In this document: piece by piece, positions 8,320 to 16,028 of the stretch
Numbering within the stretch: the stretch's first letter is position 1
Layout: each line of letters begins with the position of its first letter
Source: Acetothermia bacterium UBA7521
GTDB taxonomy: Bacteria; Bipolaricaulota; Bipolaricaulia; Bipolaricaulales; Bipolaricaulaceae
DNA: 64,000 nucleotides
Reading direction: 5' to 3'
Assembly: GCA_002479455.1 (NCBI GenBank)
Contig: DLNB01000010.1
Location: 1-64,000, forward strand
Made by a program: the position numbers and the translations under genes
The notes under the pieces: generated by a model
The model's database searches: none
Seen by the model: only the letters and a program-made list of their open reading frames with translations
What the model was told of the DNA's origin: nothing

Positions 8320-9624
8320 ATGAGAGGGGTGTACGCAGGGCTGTTGGTCTTGACAGCGTTCTCGGCGCTGGGGGCGGGGGTCGCCATCGAGGGGCCCCGG
8401 AATCCGGATGGAACGCTGTCGATGCGTGGCGCCTTCACGGTGGTTGTGACGGGGGTAACAGAGACGGCGGGCCACGTCACGCTGGTCGTTCTCCGCACGA
8501 GCGAAGTTCTGCGCGTGTCGATGGAGCAGGATGGGGATCGGTTGAAGTCAGCGCCCGTTCAGATACGGCGGGCGTGCGATCCTGCGGCGACGCACCTCGC
8601 TCTGGTGGCGGAGATCGGCGATGCCATCGCGATCGCGACGGAGCTTGGGGACAACGGGTGCACGGTGGAGCGTGTGGGGAAACGGCAACGCGACCCCGAC
8701 GAGCCGGCGCTGTCGCTCCGCCGTATGAACAACGACGCGATGGATTGGGTGAAGGCCGAGTACGCCGAACCTGGCCTGTTCAGCGTTACCCTGAACGACC
8801 TCGCCCTCGACACGACCTGCACACCGGACACCACCGACCTGACCATGGGCTTGGGGACGGCGACCGCGCGATTGGAACTGGTCGAGGAAGGCGCCGTGTC
8901 GGGGCGCTTTTCCGGGGAGTTCGTGGTTCACCTGCAACCCCATGAGCAGGACCCTGAGCTCGTACTGCAGGTGCTGGCCAGGGACAAGACGCCCTTGCTG
9001 AACGGGGTTGTGCGCGACGGCGACGCTTTGACCTTGACGTGGGAAGGGGTTGTCGTGCACGGGACTGTGAAGTTCCTGCCGGTGAAGCTGTCTCCCGGCG
9101 ACCTCGTGCTGCCCGTGGGCTGCATGGCGGAGGTCCGGGTTGCCGTTCCGGAACGACCCGACGAGGTTCTGTGGTTTGTCAACGGCGTGAAGCAGGCGAC
9201 CCCTGGACTTTCCCTGCCGATCTGCCCGGATACGCCGCGAACCCTCGAGGTGGTGGCGCTGGTGCGCCAAGGGCTCCTGTGGGGCCGGCAGCAGACAACC
9301 GTGACGATCGTTCCGCAGGTGCGTGTTTCGTTTGTGGCTGCGGACACGGGTCTGCCGGCCGACGAGCCGTGGCGGTGCTCCGTTCCGCTGCGGGTGAAGG
9401 TGGAGCACGTTCAGGGCGAGTTGGAGTCGATCCTCGTGGGCAAGCTGGGAGCCGACCCCCGGCCATGCCATCTGCCGGTGACGCGGGTGGGTGACGGCGT
9501 GTGGCTGAGCATCCCCTTCCGACCGGGTGTCGATCTCGGGGTGTGTGGTGGAGATGTCTTGTGGGCCCAATACGTGGACTTGCGAGGGTGCTACACGGCC
9601 TACGTCGTCCTTCCGCTGCGATGA
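8320..9624 (+). CDS. Exported protein of unknown family
   Basis: A 434-residue protein with a clear signal peptide (MRGVYAGLLVLTAFSALGAG) followed by a long beta-rich extracytoplasmic region with several cysteines. I recognise no domain. ATG 8320 is preceded by AAGGAGG at good spacing. Its stop codon overlaps the start of the next exported protein (ATGA), so the two are coupled and probably act at the same extracellular or periplasmic place. Sequence divisions resemble successive immunoglobulin-like beta sandwiches, but this is only an impression from alternating hydrophobic strands. Confidence 0.7.
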   Translation: MRGVYAGLLVLTAFSALGAGVAIEGPRNPDGTLSMRGAFTVVVTGVTETAGHVTLVVLRTSEVLRVSMEQDGDRLKSAPVQIRRACDPAATHLALVAEIGDAIAIATELGDNGCTVERVGKRQRDPDEPALSLRRMNNDAMDWVKAEYAEPGLFSVTLNDLALDTTCTPDTTDLTMGLGTATARLELVEEGAVSGRFSGEFVVHLQPHEQDPELVLQVLARDKTPLLNGVVRDGDALTLTWEGVVVHGTVKFLPVKLSPGDLVLPVGCMAEVRVAVPERPDEVLWFVNGVKQATPGLSLPICPDTPRTLEVVALVRQGLLWGRQQTTVTIVPQVRVSFVAADTGLPADEPWRCSVPLRVKVEHVQGELESILVGKLGADPRPCHLPVTRVGDGVWLSIPFRPGVDLGVCGGDVLWAQYVDLRGCYTAYVVLPLR

Positions 9625-10604
9625 AGAGCGCGGCCGTCGCCCTGGCGTTGGTCGCCGGCCTGGGCCTCGGTGGGGTGGGCCTCGAGGTCGCCCACCCCGT
9701 GGTGTTCGCGACTGAGCCACTCGTTGTGTGGACCGCGGGGGATGTTCCTCCTCAGGTGAGCCTCGGGGGGGCCCTCGTCCCTGCCCTGTGGGAACGGGCT
9801 GAAGAGGGCGACCTCACCCGGTGGACGGGCGTGGTCCCCCCGTGGGCCCCTCTCGGGGTGTGGATGGTGTGCTCGGACCGGAGCTGCCAAGCGGTGCTGC
9901 GCGTGTCGCCCGAGCTGGGTGTGGTGGAGGTGAAAACAAGTCCTGGATCTCTGCTGTGTCTGGGAGGGCAGATCCGGGTGACGGACCAGGGAGGTTGGAC
10001 GCACTTCGTTCTTCCCCCCGGGAACCACGAGCTGATTTCTGAGTTCGGGGGTGAAGCTGTCCGACGGTGGGTCACGGTGAGAGCGGGAGAGCGGGCACAG
10101 GTGGCGATCGTCCTTGCTCAGGCCGCTACGTCCACGCCGATCGCTCTCCCAGGATCCACGGTGGTCCTGGGGGTGACCCTTGTCTCCCCGCGGGACTTCC
10201 CCGCGCTTGGCGCTGAACTCCGTCTGCCGGAGGGGTGGGAGGCGGTTCCTTCAGCCGGGGTCTTCGACCCCATCCGCGGTGGGGAGTTCGCCGTGCGCTG
10301 GTGGTTCGTGCGTGTTCCCCCCTCGGCCGCCCTCGATGCGTACACGTTGACCCTGGACCTGGTGGACCTTGGGGTGCAGACTCGGACTACACTCACTGTG
10401 GCTGATCGGCTTCCAACGCGGGTCGTGGTCTGTCACTGGGACGTGGCTGGGGATCAACTCAACCTCGCGTTTCCTTGTGCGATCACCTACAACCGGCTGC
10501 GTTGGGCAGCCACGTTCGTTGGACAGGAGCTTCCGTTCACGGGGCGCGTGTTCACCGCGGCCGATTTGGCGGCCCTGGCTGCGGAGTGGCAGGGAGAACC
10601 GTAG
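9621..10604 (+). CDS. Exported protein of unknown family, coupled to previous gene
   Basis: A 327-residue protein with a signal peptide (MKSAAVALALVAGLGLGGVG) and a beta-rich body. A central part (about residues 115-175) alternates short strands in a way that resembles a PEGA-type beta sandwich (VKTSPGSLLCLGGQIRV...LPPGNHELISEF), which would fit a surface-protein role. The start ATG overlaps the previous stop codon. Function unknown. Confidence 0.65.
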   Translation: MKSAAVALALVAGLGLGGVGLEVAHPVVFATEPLVVWTAGDVPPQVSLGGALVPALWERAEEGDLTRWTGVVPPWAPLGVWMVCSDRSCQAVLRVSPELGVVEVKTSPGSLLCLGGQIRVTDQGGWTHFVLPPGNHELISEFGGEAVRRWVTVRAGERAQVAIVLAQAATSTPIALPGSTVVLGVTLVSPRDFPALGAELRLPEGWEAVPSAGVFDPIRGGEFAVRWWFVRVPPSAALDAYTLTLDLVDLGVQTRTTLTVADRLPTRVVVCHWDVAGDQLNLAFPCAITYNRLRWAATFVGQELPFTGRVFTAADLAALAAEWQGEP

Positions 10605-10666
10605 GGACCCGATCGCCGACCGGCTTTGCCTCGGAGGGCGCGTAGGAGAAAGGGTTTGCGCGGGAT

Positions 10667-10675
10667 TGCTATAAT
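10667..10675 (+). promoter_or_regulatory. Extended -10 promoter of the nitroreductase gene
   Basis: TGCTATAAT at 10667-10675 is a perfect extended -10 element about 21 bases before the ATG at 10696. No good -35 hexamer is visible, which fits an extended -10 promoter. A short leader with GGGGGGCG precedes the start. Confidence 0.6.
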
Positions 10676-10695
10676 CCCCGTGACAAGGGGGGGCG

Positions 10696-11193
10696 ATGAA
10701 CGAGATTCTGAGAACAATCCATGATCGGCGTTCGGTGCGGGCGTTCCGCCGGGATTCCGTGGAGAAGGAGAAAGTGGACGCGATCCTCGACGCCGGGCGC
10801 TGGGCTCCGTCCGGGAAGAACACCCAGCCGTGGCGGTTCGTGGTCGTGGAGTCCGCCTCCCAGCGGACTGAGCTGGCCAAGCTTGTCCCTCAGAAGAACA
10901 TGGTCGGTTCGGCGCCGGTGACGCTGGCGATCCTCCTCGATCGTCAGGCCGGCTACGATGAGCTCAAAGACGCTCAAGGCATCGGCGCCTGCGCCCAGAA
11001 CATCCTCCTCGCCGTCCACGCGTTGGACCTGGGCGCGTGCTGGATCGGGCGAGCCCGCGACAGGGAGATCGAGACGCTCCTCGGCGCGCGTGAAAACGAA
11101 GAGCTGATGATGCTCATTCCGATTGGCTATCCTGCAGAGACGCCGCCCGTGCGCGAGCGGCGCCCGCTGTCCGAGCTGGTGCGGAGGATCTGA
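10696..11193 (+). CDS. Nitroreductase-family flavoprotein
   Basis: A 165-residue FMN-dependent oxidoreductase of the nitroreductase superfamily. The N-terminal FMN-binding signature RRSVRAFRRDSV and WAPSGKNTQPWRFVVV are typical, as is the later GACAQNILLAVHALDLGACW segment. Its short length matches the small anaerobe-type members, which reduce quinones, flavins or nitro compounds with NAD(P)H. It overlaps the next small membrane-protein gene by one base (TGATG). The substrate is unknown. Confidence 0.88.
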   Translation: MNEILRTIHDRRSVRAFRRDSVEKEKVDAILDAGRWAPSGKNTQPWRFVVVESASQRTELAKLVPQKNMVGSAPVTLAILLDRQAGYDELKDAQGIGACAQNILLAVHALDLGACWIGRARDREIETLLGARENEELMMLIPIGYPAETPPVRERRPLSELVRRI

Positions 11194-11468
11194 TGCCCTA
11201 CGCCCTCGCTCTGGGCGCAGCGCTCCTCGTGATTCCAGCCATTGGGCTGGGTCTCGTGGCTGTGTCCCTGGCGATCGTGGCGGGAGCGATCGTCCTTGTC
11301 TGCGCAGTCACCCTTGGAGCGACGGGAAGCCTCGTCGACTGGATCCTCGCGGCGACGGCGATCGGTGTGTCGTGGCCTGCCGTTGAGTCCTGGCGTCGGC
11401 TGGTGCAGCGACTCAAGGGGGCGCTCGCTACGGTCGGCCCGGGCATTGGGCGGCCACGCGGGGGTTGA
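11193..11468 (+). CDS. Small membrane protein
   Basis: A 91-residue hydrophobic protein with two or three transmembrane segments (residues about 3-45 and 47-60) and a basic C-terminus ending in a Gly/Arg-rich tail. Its ATG shares a base with the nitroreductase stop codon. The last 41 bases overlap the 3' end of the convergent pckA gene. No family recognised. Confidence 0.55.
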   Translation: MPYALALGAALLVIPAIGLGLVAVSLAIVAGAIVLVCAVTLGATGSLVDWILAATAIGVSWPAVESWRRLVQRLKGALATVGPGIGRPRGG

Positions 11469-13077
11469 TCGCGAGCCTGCCGAACGCCTTGGCGTACTCG
11501 TTGGCGAAGTCGCCCGCCAGGAGGTCGGCCCGTCTGGCGTAGGCGGTTCTGTCGTTCCACGTCGTTTCCGGCTGGAGCATCTCCTGGGGCACGCCAGGGC
11601 ACGAATCCGGGACCCAGACGTGGAACCGCTCGTCGAGTGTGAACTCTGCCTTGTCCAGCTCTCCAGATAGAGCAGCGCGTACCATGCGGCGGGTGAGGCG
11701 GATGTCGATCCGCGCGCCCAGGCCGTACGGTCCGCCGGACCAGCCGGTGTTCACGAGCCAAGCCTGGGTGCGGTACCGGTCGAGGTAGGTCCCGAGGAGG
11801 CCGGTGTACGCAGAGGGGAGGCGGGGCATGAACGGGGCCCCGAAGAACCTCGAGAACGTGGACCCCGGAACGACGACTCCCGTTTCCGTGCCGGCGAGCT
11901 TGCTCGTGTACCCCATGAGGAACCACAGCATCGCTTGATCTGGCTCCAGCCGCGCCAGAGGGGGGAGCACCCCGTGGGCATCGGCGGTGAGGAAGACGAT
12001 CGCCGAGGGGTGCCCAGCCCGTCCGGTGGGGTCGGCGTTGCGAATAAAGGACAACGGGTACGAGGCGCGGGAGTTCTCGGTTAGCCGCCGGTCCGTGAAG
12101 TCGAACCGCCCGTTCGGGAGGAGAAGCGCGTTCTCCACGATCGCCCCGTGCTCTTCCGGCTGTGCGTTGTGCATCACGGCGTGGTAGATGTCCGGCTCTT
12201 TCGCCGGGTCGAGGTCGATCATCTTGGCGTAGCATCCCCACTCGAAGTTGAAGATTCCCCGGGAGCTCCAGCCGTGCTCGTCGTCGCCGAGGAGAGCTCG
12301 CTCGGGGTCGGAAGAGAGGGACGTCTTTCCCGTTCCCGAGAGGCCGAGGAACAAGGCCGAGTTGCCGTCTGGGTCGACATTGGCCGCTCCGTGGAGGGGA
12401 AGAATCCCCAGCGGCGGAAGGAAGAAGTTCATCACCGTGAACAGGAGCTTCTTCACTGAGCCGAGGTAGGCTGAGCCATACACGATCCCCACGTGATGGG
12501 CGAAGTCCATGACCACGGCCACGTCGGACGGGGACCCTCTGTCCCGGTCCACGCGCAGTCGCCCCGTGTACTTCTCGGGATCGAGCTTGCCGTAGGGCAG
12601 GGCAAGGAGGGTGAACGGCCGCTCGGCGAACGCCGACCGTTCCGCTCCCTGCGGGAGCGGGCGGAACATGTTGTCCGCAAACAAAGCGGTGAGCGCGCGG
12701 TCGGTGATCAGCTGCACGGCAAGGGCGCACTGCGGATCGGCCCCCAGGGCCCGCTTCACCGTGAACAGGCGGGGCGTTGCGCCGAGGGAGACCAGGGCGT
12801 CTTCGAGGATCATGTCGAACGTGTCCGGTGACATCGGGAGGCAGTAGGGAGAGGTCCAGTCCACCTCGCCGTGGATCTCGGAGCGATCCACGATGTACGT
12901 ATCCTGCGGCCGCCGGCCCGTGGAATCAGGGAGTGTCCATGTGGCCAGGGCGCCCGACTCGCTCACCCATGCCTCGCGCTGGGAAATGGCTTCCGCAATC
13001 AGTTCTCTTCGAGACGGGTCTTCCCGGACGTCGGGATGTGTTCCGAGAACGCTCTCTACGGCCCTCTCAGTTTCCAT
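11428..13077 (-). CDS. pckA: Phosphoenolpyruvate carboxykinase (ATP)
   Basis: Interconverts oxaloacetate plus ATP with PEP, CO2 and ADP (EC 4.1.1.49), a gluconeogenic or anaplerotic step. The 549-residue length fits the ATP-dependent family. The kinase-1a loop GLSGTGKTSLS, the Mg/ATP segment GDDEHGW, and the substrate region around residue 210 (MDFAHHVGIVYGSAYLG) and FNFEWGCYAK are intact. ATG 13077 is preceded by GGGGAGGAG; the open frame continues upstream only as a shadow of the mscS gene, whose stop codon at 13067 falls within the first codons of pckA, so the two are probably co-transcribed. Confidence 0.95.
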   Translation of the reverse strand: METERAVESVLGTHPDVREDPSRRELIAEAISQREAWVSESGALATWTLPDSTGRRPQDTYIVDRSEIHGEVDWTSPYCLPMSPDTFDMILEDALVSLGATPRLFTVKRALGADPQCALAVQLITDRALTALFADNMFRPLPQGAERSAFAERPFTLLALPYGKLDPEKYTGRLRVDRDRGSPSDVAVVMDFAHHVGIVYGSAYLGSVKKLLFTVMNFFLPPLGILPLHGAANVDPDGNSALFLGLSGTGKTSLSSDPERALLGDDEHGWSSRGIFNFEWGCYAKMIDLDPAKEPDIYHAVMHNAQPEEHGAIVENALLLPNGRFDFTDRRLTENSRASYPLSFIRNADPTGRAGHPSAIVFLTADAHGVLPPLARLEPDQAMLWFLMGYTSKLAGTETGVVVPGSTFSRFFGAPFMPRLPSAYTGLLGTYLDRYRTQAWLVNTGWSGGPYGLGARIDIRLTRRMVRAALSGELDKAEFTLDERFHVWVPDSCPGVPQEMLQPETTWNDRTAYARRADLLAGDFANEYAKAFGRLAINPRVAAQCPGRP

Positions 13078-14143
13078 GGCTCCTCCCCGAGGTGGGGTGA
13101 ACGTACACAGTCTGGGTGGGATAGGCAAATTCGATCCCTTCTGCGGCGAATCCGCGGAAGAGCGCGAGGTTGATCGCTTGCTGGGTGTCCATGTACGTGT
13201 TGTAGTCTGGGACGAGCATCCAGTACACAACCTCGAACACAAGGGCGAAGTCCCCGTACTCCTTGAAGTGAGCGCGGTCAAAGCGCGTGTTCGGTTGCCG
13301 CTCGATGATCTCCTTCACCAGTCCGGGAACAGCGGCGAGCTTCTCGGCCGGGGTCTGGTACACGACCCCGAAGCTGAACGTAGCCCGACGCTCCTGCATC
13401 TGCTTGTAGTTGTGGATCCGCTGACGCAGGAGTTCCGAGTTGGCGACCACGATCTGCTCGCCGGTGAGGCTACGGATCCTCGTCGTTTTGAGGCCGATGC
13501 GTTGGACCGTTCCGCGCATCTCGCCGACGACAACGAAATCTCCCACCAGAAATGGCTTGTCCACCACGATCGCGATCGAGGCGAACAGGTCACCGAGGAT
13601 GTTTTGAAGGGCTAGGGCCACCGCGATCCCGGCGATCCCCAGGCCGGTGACAAGCGCGGTGATGTCGATCCCCAGGTTGTCGAGGGCGAGGAGGAGCGCC
13701 AGCGTCCACAGGGCGATCTTTCCCAGGAACGCCACCGCGTTGAGGGTGGTCGCCGTGGCGGCGTCCTTTTCCTCCTCGAGCTTCTGCTTGATGGCGCGGT
13801 TCGACCAGTACGTGATGCCCCGTCCTCCCCACCCTGCGGCCTGGAACAGGAAGGCAATCAGGGTCAGGGCCGAGATCCCCGACTTCGCTGCCGACGGCAG
13901 GACGAGCGCCTGCGATGCCGCGAACAGGGCGACGATGAGCAGGAACAGAGTGGAGGTCCCGCGCACCAGGTTGACCACAAGGCGGACGAAGTCGCTGTTC
14001 GTCTTCTCGCGAAGGGCCCTCAGCCGGCGGTAGGCGATCCACTTCGCGAGCTTGAGGAGGGAGAACGTGCCGACGAAGATCCCCAACGCGAGGAACCACA
14101 CCCACAACTCGTTATCGGCGTACACTGGTTGGAGGAAGGTCAC
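13067..14143 (-). CDS. MscS-family mechanosensitive channel
   Basis: About 358 residues with several N-terminal membrane helices, then the conserved pore-lining helix and beta domain (GLGIAGIAVALALQNILGDL; DKPFLVGDFVVVGEMRGTVQ; IGLKTTRIRSLTGEQIVVAN). It releases solutes during hypo-osmotic shock. I prefer the GTG at 14143 (GAGGAG nine bases upstream, followed directly by the first plausible exported segment); the frame is open to 14287, and that extension looks unlike the family. The gene ends inside the pckA start, so it is likely the first gene of an mscS-pckA transcript. Confidence 0.82.
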   Translation of the reverse strand: MTFLQPVYADNELWVWFLALGIFVGTFSLLKLAKWIAYRRLRALREKTNSDFVRLVVNLVRGTSTLFLLIVALFAASQALVLPSAAKSGISALTLIAFLFQAAGWGGRGITYWSNRAIKQKLEEEKDAATATTLNAVAFLGKIALWTLALLLALDNLGIDITALVTGLGIAGIAVALALQNILGDLFASIAIVVDKPFLVGDFVVVGEMRGTVQRIGLKTTRIRSLTGEQIVVANSELLRQRIHNYKQMQERRATFSFGVVYQTPAEKLAAVPGLVKEIIERQPNTRFDRAHFKEYGDFALVFEVVYWMLVPDYNTYMDTQQAINLALFRGFAAEGIEFAYPTQTVYVHPTSGRSHGN

Positions 14144-14315
14144 GGTCAGCAGCTCCTCGGTGCGGTTGCCCGGGCGTAGGGCCACGGCCGCGACGGCCGG
14201 TTTAACAAGGCCTTCTCTCGTGACGTACAGAGTACCCCGGGAGATCGCATGGCTGTAGAGGGTACTTGCGATCTCACAGCGCGTCAAACGGTGCCGGGCA
14301 CGGTGAGGCCTTCGG

Positions 14316-14345
14316 TTGACGAAACCAGCTCGGTTCAGGCATAGT
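14316..14345 (+). promoter_or_regulatory. gpsA promoter, leaderless arrangement
   Basis: TTGACG (14316-14321), an 18-base spacer and CATAGT (14340-14345) place the transcription start at about 14352, one base before the GTG at 14353. No ribosome binding site is visible upstream, which fits a leaderless mRNA. Confidence 0.5.
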
Positions 14346-14352
14346 GCGGACT

Positions 14353-15351
14353 GTGAACTTGACGGTTCTGGGCGGTGGCGGTTGGGGGACAGCGATGGCG
14401 CGGCTGCTGGCCCGAAAGGGCGAGCATGTGTGTCTGTGGGTCCGGGACTCCGTTCAGGCCTCCGCTCTGGCCTGTGAACAGGAGAACCGGAAGTACCTCC
14501 CCGGCGTGCACCTTCCCGGAGACCTGGCGATCACGGCCGACCTCGCGGCCGCCGTGGCGTCGGCTGAGGTGCTCGTGTTCGCTGTCCCCAGCTTCGCAAT
14601 GCGGGCCGTCTCGCGCCAGGCGGCCACAGCCCTGCAGTCACGCTGCCCCACGGCCGTGGTGAGCCTCGCCAAGGGCATCGAGCGGGACACGCTCAAGACG
14701 ATGACCGCGGTGTTGGGCGAGGAGATTCCCGAGGCTCCGGCGTTCGCCCTGTCCGGTCCATCCCATGCCGAGGAGGTGGGACGCGACGAGCCCACCGCGG
14801 TGGTGCTTGCGGGAAAGGACCTGCAGTTGGCCGCGGAGATCCAGCGCATCCTGATGTCAGAGCGGTTCCGGATCTACCTCACGGACGACGTACGGGGGGT
14901 GGAGTACGGCGCCACGGTGAAGAACGTGATCGCGGTGGCCGCCGGGATCAGCGACGGGCTGGGGTACGGGGACAATGCCAAGGGAGCGCTGATCGCCCGT
15001 GGCCTTGCGGAGATGGTGCGATTGGCCGTGCGGCTGGGCTGTCAACGGGAGACTCTGTTCGGCCTCTCCGGTCTCGGGGATCTTGTGGCCACCTGTACCT
15101 CGCGGCACAGCCGGAACCGCGCGGTGGGGGAACGGGTTGGGCGGGGGGAGAAGATCTCGGACATTCTGGCCGGGATGAGCATGGTCGCGGAGGGGGTGTT
15201 TGCTGCTCAGGCGGTGTGGTCGCTGGCTGGCACGAATGGTGTGGAGATGCCCATCACCGAGGCGGTCTACAGCATCCTTCGGGAGGGAGCTGCGCCTGCG
15301 GCCAAGCTCGCCGAGCTGATGGATCGCCCTCCCAAGGACGAGCGGGCCTAG
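14353..15351 (+). CDS. gpsA: Glycerol-3-phosphate dehydrogenase [NAD(P)+]
   Basis: Makes sn-glycerol 3-phosphate from dihydroxyacetone phosphate for phospholipid synthesis (EC 1.1.1.94). The dinucleotide motif NLTVLGGGGWGTAMA is at the extreme N-terminus; downstream motifs ALSGPSHAEEV, GVEYGATVKNVIAVAAGI with the catalytic lysine, and FGLSGLGDLVATC are intact, and the length is normal. I use GTG 14353, because the family begins right before the motif and the promoter places the transcript start there; an in-frame GTG at 14344 is the alternative. It implies ester-type glycerol lipids of bacterial stereochemistry. Confidence 0.93.
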   Translation: MNLTVLGGGGWGTAMARLLARKGEHVCLWVRDSVQASALACEQENRKYLPGVHLPGDLAITADLAAAVASAEVLVFAVPSFAMRAVSRQAATALQSRCPTAVVSLAKGIERDTLKTMTAVLGEEIPEAPAFALSGPSHAEEVGRDEPTAVVLAGKDLQLAAEIQRILMSERFRIYLTDDVRGVEYGATVKNVIAVAAGISDGLGYGDNAKGALIARGLAEMVRLAVRLGCQRETLFGLSGLGDLVATCTSRHSRNRAVGERVGRGEKISDILAGMSMVAEGVFAAQAVWSLAGTNGVEMPITEAVYSILREGAAPAAKLAELMDRPPKDERA

Positions 15352-15418
15352 ACTTCCGCCCCCCCCGGCGCGATCCCTCAAGTGGTTCGCTATCGGCACG
15401 TTGTCCGCCCCCCACCCC

Positions 15419-15447
15419 TTGACAGGGGAGATTCTCCATCTTATGAT
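15419..15447 (+). promoter_or_regulatory. Strong sigma-70-type promoter of hsp20
   Basis: TTGACA (15419-15424), a 17-base spacer and TATGAT (15442-15447) give a near-consensus housekeeping promoter. The -35 is embedded in CCCCT-TGAC-AGGGG (15415-15428), a small inverted repeat that could be an operator. No CIRCE element is present. Confidence 0.7.
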
Positions 15448-15488
15448 CTGGCAGTCGGCATACAAGACTGCTAGAAGGAGGTGGAATC

Positions 15489-15938
15489 ATGCCGAGACTA
15501 CCGGTTGTTTGGCGAGACCCGTTCGCGATTACTTCCCGGATGGGACAGATCATGGACGACTTCTTCAAAGACTTCGGGAGCTTCCCGGACCTCGAGGTGT
15601 TTCCCGGGTTCGGACAGACGGACATCTACGTGAAGGACACCAACCTCGTGATCGAGACGGAGCTTCCGGGTGCAACAAAGGATGACGTTCAGGTGAAGGT
15701 GGAGGGCGACCACTTGGTCATCGCGGGCGAGACGAAGCGGCGCGAGGAGATCCGCAACGAGAACTACATCAGGATGGGACGTCGTTGCGGCTCGTTCCGC
15801 CGCGTGTTCCCACTTCCCAAGGAAGCGGAGGATCGGAAGGGGATCAAGGCACGTTTCGAGAACGGCATCCTCATCGTCGAGGTCCCGCTCAAGCGGGCCC
15901 CTGAGTCGGAGGGTGCGTTCGACGTGACGGTGGAGTAG
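15489..15938 (+). CDS. Small heat-shock protein (Hsp20/alpha-crystallin)
   Basis: A 149-residue ATP-independent holdase. The alpha-crystallin domain spans about residues 42-140, with DIYVKDTNLVIETELPG, the FRRVFPLP segment and the conserved strand containing ARFENGILIVEVP. ATG 15489 has a perfect AAGGAGGTG site. It is followed by an intergenic hairpin and then the Clp ATPase, so holdase and disaggregase-type unfoldase could be made from one transcript with different amounts. Confidence 0.93.
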   Translation: MPRLPVVWRDPFAITSRMGQIMDDFFKDFGSFPDLEVFPGFGQTDIYVKDTNLVIETELPGATKDDVQVKVEGDHLVIAGETKRREEIRNENYIRMGRRCGSFRRVFPLPKEAEDRKGIKARFENGILIVEVPLKRAPESEGAFDVTVE

Positions 15939-15950
15939 CGCGAACGCTGG

Positions 15951-15972
15951 GGAGGGGCACCGTTGCCCCTCC
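15951..15972 (+). terminator. Hairpin between hsp20 and the Clp ATPase
   Basis: GGAGGGGC (15951-15958), a six-base loop and GCCCCTCC (15965-15972) form a perfect 8-bp stem 12 bases after the hsp20 stop. There is no following T-run, so it is more likely an mRNA-stabilising or attenuating hairpin than a full terminator. Confidence 0.45.
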
Positions 15973-16028
15973 TCGGCTCCCTTCGTTGCCTCGCTGAAGG
16001 GCCGCTTGAGGAGGAGTATAGGATCTGC

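Noticed and set aside
13078..13281. N-terminal extension of PEP carboxykinase
   Set aside because: It lies in the coding sequence of mscS and is Ser/Thr-rich shadow translation; GGGGAGGAG precedes ATG 13077.
15415..15428. CIRCE or HrcA site at hsp20
   Set aside because: The inverted repeat is CCCCT-TGAC-AGGGG and does not resemble the TTAGCACTC-N9-GAGTGCTAA consensus.
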